From contig NZ_JAZHLI010000008.1 of NCBI RefSeq assembly GCF_036549475.1, positions 1 to 64,000 on the forward strand: DNA of 64,000 nucleotides. Direction: 5' to 3'. The position numbers were made by a program, and so were the translations under genes. The notes beneath the pieces are model-generated. The model had not been told where the DNA came from. It did no database searches and worked only from the letters and a program-made list of their open reading frames with translations. Of this stretch, positions 1-8,806 are shown piece by piece (within the stretch, counting starts at the first letter, position 1; each line of letters starts with the position of its first letter). Source of the DNA: Aurantimonas sp036549475 (GTDB lineage Bacteria > Pseudomonadota > Alphaproteobacteria > Rhizobiales > Rhizobiaceae).

Positions 1-161
1 CGCAGAGACCCCGGGAAGGACTCACAGCGCCTCAGGCGAATGACCGCAGCATGGGACGACGAGTTCCTTGCAAGCCTCGTCAGACCCTGAGCTCATTCAC
101 CCGATTCCCCTGCGTTCGGCCTACGACGCGTCAGCCAACGGCGGACGGCCCGGGCAGGCCC

Positions 162-1765
162 CTATGCCGCAAGTTCGAGCGGCTTTTCCATGGCATCGCG
201 AGACACGATGAAGTCGGCGAAGGCCTGGATGCTCAGCGGACGCGAGATGTGATAGCCCTGCACATAGTCGATGCCCGGCCGCATCTGGAACAGTTCGTGA
301 AGACGCTCCGCTGTCTCGATGCCCTCGACCACCATCACCCGGCCCGAACAATGGATCATCTCCACGGCATGATGCAGCATCCGGGCCATCACGCTTCCGA
401 CCGGAGCCATGGCGAAGGCACGATCGAGCTTGACGCCTTCGACCGAAAGCGCCGCGAGGTTCTGGATGCTCGAATAGCCGGTTCCGAAATCGTCGATATA
501 GGTGAAGATGCCCGCTTCGCCGAGGCTCTCGATCTCCCGCTGGGCATGCTCCACCACGATGGCATCGCTTTCGACGAGTCGATGACAATGCGGAAGCGGT
601 CGGGTTCGGCCGCAAAGGGCCGGAAGATCTCGCGCAGCGCAGCGCTGTCGAGATCGCGCGGAAAGACGTTGAAGGTCACCTTCAACTGCCGGTCCGTCGG
701 CATGGCAGCCGAGAGTTCGCGATAGGCCCGTTCCACCACCATCCGCGTGAATTTCAGCGTGAGCCCGTATCGCTCAATGAGCGGGATGAACCGGTCCGGA
801 TAGACGATCGTGTCGTCGATATCGCGCCAGCGGGCTAGGACCTCGCAGCCGGCGATCCGGCCGGTGGCCAGTTCCATGATCGGCTGGTAGGCGCAGACCA
901 CCGTCTCCTCGGAAATGTAGCGGCGAAACCTGGCATCGAACGCCCAGCGCCGCACGATGAGAGCGCGTGCCTGCAGGGCCAGGACGGCGGCCATGAGCCC
1001 CGCGAACAGCAGAGCGGCAATCGCGTACGGTGCACCGTCCTCGAGCAGAGCCATCACCGACGTCTGCGTGGCGACGCAGACCATCCCGCTTGCGCCACAC
1101 GTGATGTCGCGGAGGTTTCCGTCCAGCCACGGCGTGCTGTCGACCGCCAACTGTCGGTTGCGTTCGAACAGCCCGGAAGTACCGCCCAGATGCCACCAGC
1201 GACCAGCCTCTGCCGCAATGACGGTTTCAATTTCCATCCATAGCGGCACGGCCAGCGGAGTGCCGGCGTCGCGCACGACGATGGCGAAGGAGCCTTTGCT
1301 GATGATGCTCCCCGCGAGCCCGTCAAGGTCCGAGAACGTCAGGTCCCGGCTGATCCAGGCAGAGATCTCCGATCCAATGCGGATGTCCGGCTCGCCCAGT
1401 TGCAGAGGGGTCTCGAACACGCCCATGTTCGCTGAGCAAAGGGCTTTGCCGTCAGTGACATAGAGGAACTCGTGGAAGCCATCCGGCAGAAAGGCGACGC
1501 GGCGCAATTGCCCGTTGAATTCCTGTGTGCAAGGCGCGGAGGTGACCTGCGCTTCCAGTGCGGCAAATGTGGAGAGCAGATTATTGTGGATCTTGGCGTA
1601 GGGGGCCAGCGCGACGCGGCTCTCGTCCAGCATGGCCTGCCGCGCCTGATGCAGGGCGAACAGGCCCGCCGAAGCAATCAACGTGAGGAAGATAATGATC
1701 CCCAAGACGATCGCGATGATCGTTTGCTGGCGACGAGAAATGAAAAGACTGACAAGCTTCGCCAT
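162..1765 (-). pseudogene. CSS-motif EAL c-di-GMP phosphodiesterase, frameshifted
   Basis: Membrane-bound cyclic-di-GMP phosphodiesterase: an N-terminal membrane helix (about residues 14-40), a periplasmic CSS-type sensor segment with paired cysteines (APC...LCSAN), a second helix, and a C-terminal EAL domain. The EAL domain has CEVLARW at the EAL position, the TFN metal ligand, DDFGTGYSS, the VKLDR lysine and VVEGIET. The reading frame breaks between bases 578 and 579: the upstream part ends in FRIVID and the downstream part continues as LVESDAIVVEHA, so one base is missing from a codon expected to give the catalytic-site Glu of an ELVES motif. Restoring one base gives an intact protein of about 534 residues. 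It is either a very recent pseudogene or an assembly error; all other catalytic motifs are intact, which favours the latter. As written, translation loses the C-terminal half of the EAL domain. Confidence 0.85.
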
Positions 1766-1961
1766 GAAACCGCTGCTAGGTTTTCAGTCCCGGCAGTCAA
1801 TGCCAAAACCCTCTACGAGTGCTTAAAAAATGCACACGACATGCGGGCGGCTCGAAGCTTTACAAGCGTCGCAAGGCCGCACCTTCCCCAACGGCCCCCT
1901 GTGACCCTTTGGGCGAGCGACCGGCATTTCCCAAGCCGGCAGTTTCGGCTAGAGCGAGGTC

Positions 1962-3566
1962 ATGGAAGAATTCGACTATATCGTCGCCGGTGCCGGTTCG
2001 GCTGGATGCGTTCTCGCCAACCGGCTCTCGGCCAATCCGCGCAACCGGGTGCTGCTGCTCGAGGGGGGTGGCAAGGACAACTGGATCTGGTTCCACATCC
2101 CGGTGGGCTACCTCTTCGCCATCGGCAATCCCCGTTCCGACTGGATGTTCAAGACCTCCGCCCAGACCGGGCTGAATGGCCGGGCGCTGTCCTATCCGCG
2201 CGGCAAGACGCTCGGCGGATCCTCGGCCATCAACGCGATGATCTACATGCGCGGCCAGGCTGCGGATTACGACCATTGGCGCCAGCTTGGGCTTGCCGGC
2301 TGGGGCTGGGACGACGTCCTTCCGCTGTTCAAGGCGATCGAGGATCATGTGGACGGCGCGAGCGAGTTCCACGGCGACGGCGGCGAGTGGCGCGTCGAGC
2401 ACCCACGCATCCGCTGGGACATCCTCGACCGGGTCCGCGATGCCGCCCTTGCCGCTGGCGTTCCCAAGATCGCCGACTTCAACACGGGCGACAATGAGGG
2501 CTCTGCCTATTTCCAGGTGAACCAGAAGGGCGGGCGACGCTGGAGTGCGGCGCGCGGCTTTCTCAAGCCCGTCCTGCACCGGCCCAATCTGAAGGTCGTC
2601 ACCGGCGTGATGATCGATCGCGTAAACGTGCGCGCCGGCCGCGCCGTGTCGCTGCAATATCGCCGGGATGGCCAGACCTTCGAGGCGCTGGCGGCCGGCG
2701 AGATCGTGCTGTCGGCCGGTGCCGTCGGCTCGCCGGTGATCCTGGAGCGCTCGGGCATAGGCGACACCGACCGACTGAAGACCCACGGCATCGCGTCGGT
2801 CCGCCATCTGCCGGGGGTCGGCGAGAACCTGCAGGACCATCTGCAGATCCGGCCGATCTACAAGGTCCACGGCATCAAGACGCTGAACAGCGAATACAAG
2901 AACCTCTTCCGTCGGGCGATGATGGGCGTCGACTACGCGCTGCGCCGCCGCGGCCCGATGACCATGGCACCGAGCCAGGTCGGCGCCTTCGTGAAGTCGA
3001 CGCCGGACCGGGCAACGGCGGATCTGGAGTTCCATTTCCAGCCGCTGTCCCTGGACGACTGGGGCAAGGGCCTGCATTCCTTCTCCGCCTTCACCGCCAG
3101 CGTCTGCAATCTGCGTCCGACGAGCCGCGGCAGCGTCCATCTGAGCGGATCGCTGGTCGAGGACACGCCGGATATCTCACCGAACTACCTGGCGACGGAC
3201 GAGGATCGGCAGGTGGCGGTGGAAAGCCTGAAATGGGCCCGTCGGATCGTCGGGCAGGCGCCGCTGGCCCCGTATCGACCGGAGGAATACAAGCCCGGTG
3301 CGCATGTCGTGTCGGACGAGGACATGCTGGTGGCGGCCGGCGATCTCGGCACGACGATCTTCCATCCGGTCGGAACGGCGAAGATGGGGACGGATGGCGA
3401 CGCCGGCGCAGTTGTCGACGAGCGACTGCGGGTGCGCGGCGTCGATGGGCTCAGGGTCGCCGATGCCTCGGTGATGCCGACCATCACGTCCGGCAACACT
3501 AATTCGCCGACCATCATGATTGCCGAAAAGGCCGCGCGGATGATCGTCGAGGATTCGCGGATCTGA
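1962..3566 (+). CDS. GMC-family FAD-dependent oxidoreductase (choline/alcohol dehydrogenase-like)
   Basis: A 534-residue flavoprotein of the glucose-methanol-choline family, which oxidises alcohols to aldehydes using FAD. The N-terminal Rossmann motif is GAGSAGCVLANRL. The GMC signature 1 region reads GKTLGGSSAINAMIYMRG, signature 2 lies around GAVGSPVILERSGIG, and the C-terminal active-site part has TIFHPVGTAKMG (catalytic His) followed by NTNSPTIMIAEKAARMI. The length fits choline dehydrogenase BetA and related alcohol dehydrogenases, but the family is too broad to fix the substrate. The ATG at 1962 is preceded by GAGCGAGG. It stands alone, facing away from the EAL gene and followed on the same strand by an ABC importer. 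A role in choline oxidation, with the choline importer about 9 kb away, is only a possibility. Confidence 0.9.
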   Translation: MEEFDYIVAGAGSAGCVLANRLSANPRNRVLLLEGGGKDNWIWFHIPVGYLFAIGNPRSDWMFKTSAQTGLNGRALSYPRGKTLGGSSAINAMIYMRGQAADYDHWRQLGLAGWGWDDVLPLFKAIEDHVDGASEFHGDGGEWRVEHPRIRWDILDRVRDAALAAGVPKIADFNTGDNEGSAYFQVNQKGGRRWSAARGFLKPVLHRPNLKVVTGVMIDRVNVRAGRAVSLQYRRDGQTFEALAAGEIVLSAGAVGSPVILERSGIGDTDRLKTHGIASVRHLPGVGENLQDHLQIRPIYKVHGIKTLNSEYKNLFRRAMMGVDYALRRRGPMTMAPSQVGAFVKSTPDRATADLEFHFQPLSLDDWGKGLHSFSAFTASVCNLRPTSRGSVHLSGSLVEDTPDISPNYLATDEDRQVAVESLKWARRIVGQAPLAPYRPEEYKPGAHVVSDEDMLVAAGDLGTTIFHPVGTAKMGTDGDAGAVVDERLRVRGVDGLRVADASVMPTITSGNTNSPTIMIAEKAARMIVEDSRI

Positions 3567-3687
3567 GCCACCTCCCTGCCCATCGTCTGCCAGCCGGTCA
3601 TCATCCTGTCACGGGTGTCGCTGTAGTCGGCCCCTATGGGGGACGCCGACCTTTCAGCGATTCCCGAACCACTTTGAGGAGAACACC

Positions 3688-4671
3688 ATGATCCGCAGCT
3701 TCGGCCTCGCCGCCGCCACGCTTGCCGCCACGCTTCTGTCCGGCACGGCCTTCGCCCAGTCGGGCAAGCTGGTGCTCTATACCAGCCAGCCGAACGAAGA
3801 CGCGCAGGCGACCGTCGACGCATTCGAGGCGAAACACCCCGACGTCGACGTGGAATGGGTGCGGGACGGCACGACCAAGGTCATGGCGAAGCTGCAGGCC
3901 GAGTTCGCCGCCGGCAATCCGCAGCCGGACGTGCTGTTCATCGCCGACAGCGTGACCATGGAAGGCCTGAAGCGCGACGACCGGCTGATGCCTTATGCCG
4001 ACGCCGATACGACCGGTTTCGCCGAGGGCCTGTTCGATACGGACAAGACCTATTTCTCGACGAAGCTGATCACCACGGGCATCGTCAACAACACCCGATC
4101 CGAGATGACGCCTGCGTCCTGGAAGGACCTCGTCAAGCCGGAAGCCGAAGGCCAGACGACCATGCCGAGCCCGCTCACCTCGGGCGCCGCGCTGGTCCAT
4201 CTGGCGACGCTGACCCAGAACCCGGATCTGGGCTGGGACTATGTCGCGGCGCTGGCCGAGAACGGCACCACCGCTTCGGGCGGCAATGGCGGCATCCTGA
4301 AGGCCGTCGCGGGCGGCGAGAAGGCCTACGGCGTCATCGTCGACTTCCTGCCGATCCGCGAAGCGGCAAACGGGTCGCCGGTGAATTTCGTCTTCCCCGA
4401 GGAGGGCGTCTCGGCCGTCACCGAGCCGGTGGCGATCCTGAAGACCGCGCAGAACCCCGAGGCTGCAAAGGCCTTCATCGATTTCATCCTCAGCGAGGAC
4501 GGTCAGAAGCTGGCGGCGAGCCAGGGCTATCTGCCGGCCCGCGAAGGCGTTGCTGCACCCGAGGGCTTCCCCTCGCGCGACGAGATCAAGCTGATGCCCT
4601 TCGATGCGGCCAAGGCGCTTGCCGACGAGGAAGCGAACAAAAAGCGCTTCGCCGAACTCTTCGGTGGCTGA
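3688..4671 (+). CDS. ABC transporter periplasmic substrate-binding protein, ferric/AfuA type
   Basis: A 327-residue secreted solute-binding protein. Residues 1-23 form a signal peptide ending TAFA-Q. The mature protein starts KLVLYTSQPNEDA and continues with features of the family that binds ferric iron, 2-aminoethylphosphonate or polyamines (VMAKLQAEFAAGNPQPDVLF; C-terminal FIDFILSEDGQKLAASQGYLP). The start is set by AGGAG six bases upstream of the ATG. The permease gene follows in the same reading frame directly after its TGA stop. A paired-tyrosine iron site cannot be recognised with certainty, so the substrate is open. Its ATPase partner is probably the convergent gene at 6395-7489. Confidence 0.85.
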   Translation: MIRSFGLAAATLAATLLSGTAFAQSGKLVLYTSQPNEDAQATVDAFEAKHPDVDVEWVRDGTTKVMAKLQAEFAAGNPQPDVLFIADSVTMEGLKRDDRLMPYADADTTGFAEGLFDTDKTYFSTKLITTGIVNNTRSEMTPASWKDLVKPEAEGQTTMPSPLTSGAALVHLATLTQNPDLGWDYVAALAENGTTASGGNGGILKAVAGGEKAYGVIVDFLPIREAANGSPVNFVFPEEGVSAVTEPVAILKTAQNPEAAKAFIDFILSEDGQKLAASQGYLPAREGVAAPEGFPSRDEIKLMPFDAAKALADEEANKKRFAELFGG

Positions 4672-4674
4672 CCG

Positions 4675-6384
4675 CTGACGCCCATCGCTTCCATTGTCAG
4701 ACGTTTAAACGGCGAGAGCATCACTCTCGCCGTTCTTGTCGTTTTCGTCGGTCTCGTCAGCGCCGTGCCGGTCACGCGGCTCGTGGTGGAAGCCTTCGCC
4801 CCCGGTGGCACGCCCGATCTGGCCAATATCCGCGACGTGCTCGGTTCTCGCTCCACCTGGATCGCGGCCTGGCATTCGCTGGTGACTGCGACGCTCGGCA
4901 CCGTGATCTCGCTTCTCCTCGGCACGCTCTTTGCGCTGATCGTCGCCCTCACCGACATTCGCGGCAAGGCAGCGCTGGTCTTCTGCTTCCTGCTGCCGCT
5001 GATGATCCCGCCGCAGGTGACGGCGCTCTCCTGGGCCCAGTTGTTCGGGCCTGCAAGTCCGCTGCTGATCACGCTGGGCCTTGCGCCCCCGCTCGGCTCG
5101 CCGAACCCGATCTATAGCCCCGAAGGCATCATCCTCCTCCTCGGCATACAGCATGCCCCGCTGGTGTTCCTGGCCGTGCGCGCCGGGCTGCGCGGCCTGC
5201 CGCGCGAGATGATCGAGGCGGCGCGGGCCTGCGGCGCGCGGCGCCTGCGCGTGCTGGCGACGATCGTCCTGCCGATGATGACGCCGGCACTGGTCGCCGG
5301 CGGGGCGCTCGCCTTCGTCTCGGCGGTGGGGAATTTCGGCATTCCCGCACTGCTCGGCATTCCTGCTGGCTATACCGTACTGCCGACACTGATCTACCAG
5401 CGGCTGGCGAGCTTCGGCCCGTCGATCATCTCGGAAGTCGCGGTGCTGTCGATCGTCGTCGGCGCCCTCGCCTTCGTCGGCTTCGCCGTCCAGGCCCTGG
5501 TCATTGGCAGGCGCGACTACCGGACCGTCGGCGCGCCGGCGCAGGCGCTGCGTTATGCGCTCGGCCGCTGGCGCGCGCCGATCGAGGGCGTCGCCTGGGC
5601 AATCATCATCGCCATCCTCGTCGTGCCGCTGATCGCCCTCCTCGCCACGTCGCTGGTCACTGCCTATGGCGTGCCGCTGACGGGCGAGACGATGACCCTG
5701 TCGAACTATGCCGAGGTGCTGTTCCGCCAGGACGCCACGGTGCGCGCCTTCCGCAATTCCTTCCTGCTGGCGGCGGGGACATCGCTGTTCCTGGTCACGG
5801 TCTGCGTGCCCTTCGCGGCCTTCGTCGTCTGGCGCAAGAGCCGGCTTCTCGACGCGCTGGCGATGACGGCGGAACTGCCCTACGCCCTGCCCGGCATCGT
5901 CCTCGGCATCGCCGCGATCCTGATCTTCATCGTGCCCCTGCCGGTGGTCGGCATCAGCCTCTACAACACGATCTGGATCATCTTCTTCGCCTATCTGGCG
6001 CGCTTCCTCACGTTGTCGCTGCGGCCGGTGATCGGCGCCGTGCAGCAGACCGACCGGGCGCTGGAGGAAGCTGCGAGGATGACCGGCGCGCGCTATCTGT
6101 TCCGGCTGCGCACGGTGGTCTTCCCGTTGCTGGCGCCGGCCGCGGCAGCGGGCGCGATCCTCACTTTCATGACCAGCTTCAACGAGCTCACCGTCTCGGC
6201 ACTGCTGTGGTCGTCCGGCAACGAGACGCTGGGCGTCGTCGTCTTCAATCTCGACGATTCCGGCGCCACGGTCCTGGCCTCGGCCGTGGCCGCGGTAACA
6301 GTGGTGGCGATCATCGCGATCATGGGCGTGACGGCGCTGGCGGCACGCAGGCTGCCGCGCGGCGTGCTGCCCTGGACCGACTGA
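4675..6384 (+). CDS. ABC transporter permease, AfuB/FbpB type (two fused domains)
   Basis: Inner-membrane permease with two tandem binding-protein-dependent transport domains, each carrying an EAA-type loop (IEAARACGARRLRVLATIVLP and LEEAARMTGARYLFRLRTVVFP). The family length is about 550-570 residues. The first standard start codon, GTG at 4765, would cut off the first membrane helix, because the in-frame sequence from about 4720 (ITLAVLVVFVGLVSAV) is a normal TM1. No ATG, GTG or TTG lies between the upstream TGA (4669) and 4765. I therefore prefer CTG at 4675, seven bases after a GGTGG; ATT at 4693 is another possibility. It works with the binding protein just upstream and probably with the ATPase at 6395-7489. 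Confidence 0.85.
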   Translation: MTPIASIVRRLNGESITLAVLVVFVGLVSAVPVTRLVVEAFAPGGTPDLANIRDVLGSRSTWIAAWHSLVTATLGTVISLLLGTLFALIVALTDIRGKAALVFCFLLPLMIPPQVTALSWAQLFGPASPLLITLGLAPPLGSPNPIYSPEGIILLLGIQHAPLVFLAVRAGLRGLPREMIEAARACGARRLRVLATIVLPMMTPALVAGGALAFVSAVGNFGIPALLGIPAGYTVLPTLIYQRLASFGPSIISEVAVLSIVVGALAFVGFAVQALVIGRRDYRTVGAPAQALRYALGRWRAPIEGVAWAIIIAILVVPLIALLATSLVTAYGVPLTGETMTLSNYAEVLFRQDATVRAFRNSFLLAAGTSLFLVTVCVPFAAFVVWRKSRLLDALAMTAELPYALPGIVLGIAAILIFIVPLPVVGISLYNTIWIIFFAYLARFLTLSLRPVIGAVQQTDRALEEAARMTGARYLFRLRTVVFPLLAPAAAAGAILTFMTSFNELTVSALLWSSGNETLGVVVFNLDDSGATVLASAVAAVTVVAIIAIMGVTALAARRLPRGVLPWTD

Positions 6385-6394
6385 GGCTGCTGGC

Positions 6395-7489
6395 TCAGGC
6401 GGCGCGCGCGGCTGACACGCTCGCGGCCACCCCCGGCAGCAGCCAGCCATCCTGGACCCGGATGGTCACGCTCGTCCCTGCAGGTACCAGGCGCGGCGCC
6501 CAGACCGGCAGAATCTCGCGGGGTGCGGCCTCCGGGGCAACCTCCAGCAAGGCGTGCGAGCCCTTGAACGTCGACTTGACCACGCGAGCGGCAAACCCTT
6601 CGCCGTCGCTCAGGCCCAGATGCTCGGGCCGCAGGCACAAGCGGGCGGAGGCGCCAGACGGCGCCAGCGTCGCAGGAGCGGCCCGCACGTCGGCCTCGTG
6701 GTCGAACAGCGCGACACGAGCCTTGCCGGATGCCGCCGGGCCGACGACGCGGCACTGCACCACCGAGCCATTGCCGACGAAGCGGGCGACGGCCTCGCTG
6801 GCCGGTTCGCCATAGAGCGCCACCGGGTCGGAGACCTGCAGCACCTTGCCCGCTTCCATCACCGCGACGCGGTCGGCCATGGCCATCGCCTCGGTCTGGT
6901 CGTGGGTGACATAGACCATCGTCGCCTTGGTGCGTTCGTGGAATTCCTTGAACGTGTCCTCCATCGAGGCGCGCAGATTGACGTCGAGATTGGCCAGTGG
7001 CTCGTCGAGCAGCACCACGGCGGGGTCCATGGCAAGGCAGCGAGCCAGCGCCACGCGCTGGCGCTGGCCGCCGGAAAGGTCGGCTGGTCGCCGGTTCTCG
7101 AAGCCGGACAGGTCGACGGCGGCGAGCGCCTCCGCGACCTGGTCCGCCTTCGCCGCGCCCCTGATGCCGCGCACGCGCAGCGGATAACCGACATTTTCGG
7201 CAACGTTCATGTGCGGCCACAGCGCGTAGGACTGGAAGACGATGCCGACATTGCGGTCTTCCGGGGCGACGTGCCGGCCCTCACCGGCCATCGGCACGCC
7301 GTCGAAGCGGATCCACCCGCTTGTCAGCGTGTCGAACCCGGCAATCAGCCGCAGCAGCGTGGTTTTGCCGCATCCCGACGCCCCAAGCAGCGCCACGAAT
7401 TCTCCCGCCGCGATCTCCAGCGACACGCCATCGACGGCGGCGGCATCGCCGAAGCGTTTGGTGACGGCGGACAGGCTGATTGCGGACAT
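6395..7489 (-). CDS. ABC transporter ATPase, FbpC/PotA type
   Basis: A 364-residue cytoplasmic ATPase for a periplasmic-binding-protein importer. Walker A is GASGCGKTT, the Q-loop lies in VGIVFQSYALWPHM, the signature is LSGGQRQRVALARCLA, Walker B is VVLLDEPLANLD and the H-loop is VTHDQTEAM. A C-terminal TOBE-like domain follows (LCLRPEHLGLSD...). The start at ATG 7489 (MSAISLSAVTKRFG) fits the family N-terminus; the frame is open further upstream but with low-complexity sequence. The gene is convergent with the permease, ten bases between stop codons, so this importer is not a single operon here. Subfamily resemblance to FbpC/PotA and position make it the likely energiser of the permease. 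Confidence 0.88.
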   Translation of the reverse strand: MSAISLSAVTKRFGDAAAVDGVSLEIAAGEFVALLGASGCGKTTLLRLIAGFDTLTSGWIRFDGVPMAGEGRHVAPEDRNVGIVFQSYALWPHMNVAENVGYPLRVRGIRGAAKADQVAEALAAVDLSGFENRRPADLSGGQRQRVALARCLAMDPAVVLLDEPLANLDVNLRASMEDTFKEFHERTKATMVYVTHDQTEAMAMADRVAVMEAGKVLQVSDPVALYGEPASEAVARFVGNGSVVQCRVVGPAASGKARVALFDHEADVRAAPATLAPSGASARLCLRPEHLGLSDGEGFAARVVKSTFKGSHALLEVAPEAAPREILPVWAPRLVPAGTSVTIRVQDGWLLPGVAASVSAARAA

Positions 7490-7642
7490 GAAGGACTCAT
7501 CGTGATGCTGCGTTGCGGCAGAGGATAGAGCGGTCGTCGCCCCGATGCGAGACGAGACGTGGCAATCGGCTGGCGGCACGCCTCTCGACCAAAGGCACGG
7601 TATTGGTGAAAAGGCGGCGCGGGGCTGCGTCGGACGGAAACC

Positions 7643-8667
7643 TCAGCGCGAGGAGAACTGGTCCTCCAGCCGCTGCTGCCATCGGGGCGACAGGATGATG
7701 TGGTCGATCTCGGCGCGCAGCCGGTCCGACCCGCCGATCTGAAACAGCAGCATGGCGACAGTGCCCTCGAAGCGCTGGACGCTCTTACCATCCGCCGCGC
7801 TCTTGGCCGGCTGATAAGGATGGGCGATCCGGTCGATCTCGTCCGCGTCGAGGGCTTCCAGCGCGCTATCGAGACTGGCGAAGCTCGTCAGCTGCCGTGC
7901 CTCTTCCAGATCGCTCGCGGGCACCGCACCGTCCGCGACGAAACCCACATGCTGCTGCGATATGGCATCATCGAGACTGGGTCCGCCGCCCTTCTGGCCG
8001 GTGAGCGACACGAGATAGGCGGTCAGGATCGCGGTCAGCGCCATGGAAAACAGCATCCAGATCATCGCCACGACACGCCCGCCCAGCGTCTTCGGCACGA
8101 GATCACCGTAACCGATCGTCGTCGCCGTCACACCGGCCCACCAGAAACCGTCGCCGATGCCTCTGATGTGGGATTCGCGCGAGGCGAGGCCGCCGTCGTC
8201 GGTGCGCTCGACCAGCCAGAAGATCGTTCCCACGACCAGCAACAGGCGCTGATCATGCCGACGACCTTGAGGAAGCCGATGTTGAAGAGGCCGGCGAGTC
8301 CCTCGATGAAGCCCGAGGTACTCGACGCGCCGGGCGCGCCGATCAGTCCGATCGCGTCCACATGGAACGGCAGGCTGCGCACCATCCCGACGGCGGCCAG
8401 CGGCTCGGCATAAACCGGAAAGATGGTCTGCGACGGTTGCAGCGCTGGCTGGCTGCCGGCCTCGACCAGTTCATACCCGACACCCGCCGCGTCTGTCGCT
8501 TCGCGAAACAGATCGACCGCCGGGCCGCTCCAGTTCCCGTCCTCGTCCTGCATCGCATACGGCGCCATCTCGACCACCCCGACCGCCTGCGCGGTCGCGC
8601 TCGAACCGGGCAGGCAGAAGGAGGCAACAACGATGAGACCGGCGAGGAACCGGCAATAGCTTGGCAT
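7643..8667 (-). pseudogene. GluR0-like ligand-gated potassium channel, frameshifted
   Basis: Signal peptide (residues 1-27, ending ATAQA), then the first half of a bacterial solute-binding domain (VGVVEMAPYAMQDEDGNW...). Next come a membrane helix around FIEGLAGLFNIGFLKVVG, a pore loop with the potassium filter TTIGYGDLVP, a second helix (VVAMIWMLFSMALTAILTAY), and the second half of the binding domain (residues about 230-340). This S1-TM-pore-TM-S2 plan is that of prokaryotic ionotropic glutamate receptors such as Synechocystis GluR0. The frame breaks between 8245 and 8246 inside the first membrane helix: KVVGMISA reads on as LLLVVGTIFWLVER one frame over. The 1025-base span is one base short of a whole number of codons. 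Adding one base gives about 341 residues. Ligand unknown; either recent decay or a sequencing error. Confidence 0.8.
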
Positions 8668-8806
8668 GATGGATCAGAACCCGATCGGAGAGAATTAGCA
8701 GGAACGGTCGCGTCGGCCCTCAGCTGATCGGTCATTCGAGCAGCAACAGGCTTAGTGCGGAACGCCGGCTTGCCGATCGCGATCCATCATTTCGGACGCG
8801 AGCCCC

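Noticed and set aside
1..161. A gene in the first 161 bases
   Set aside because: The open frames there are only continuations of antisense shadows; no start with ribosome binding site or known motif.
4669..4671. Readthrough or selenocysteine at the TGA joining binding protein and permease
   Set aside because: The binding protein is complete and periplasmic; no SECIS-like hairpin was seen; a fusion makes no topological sense.
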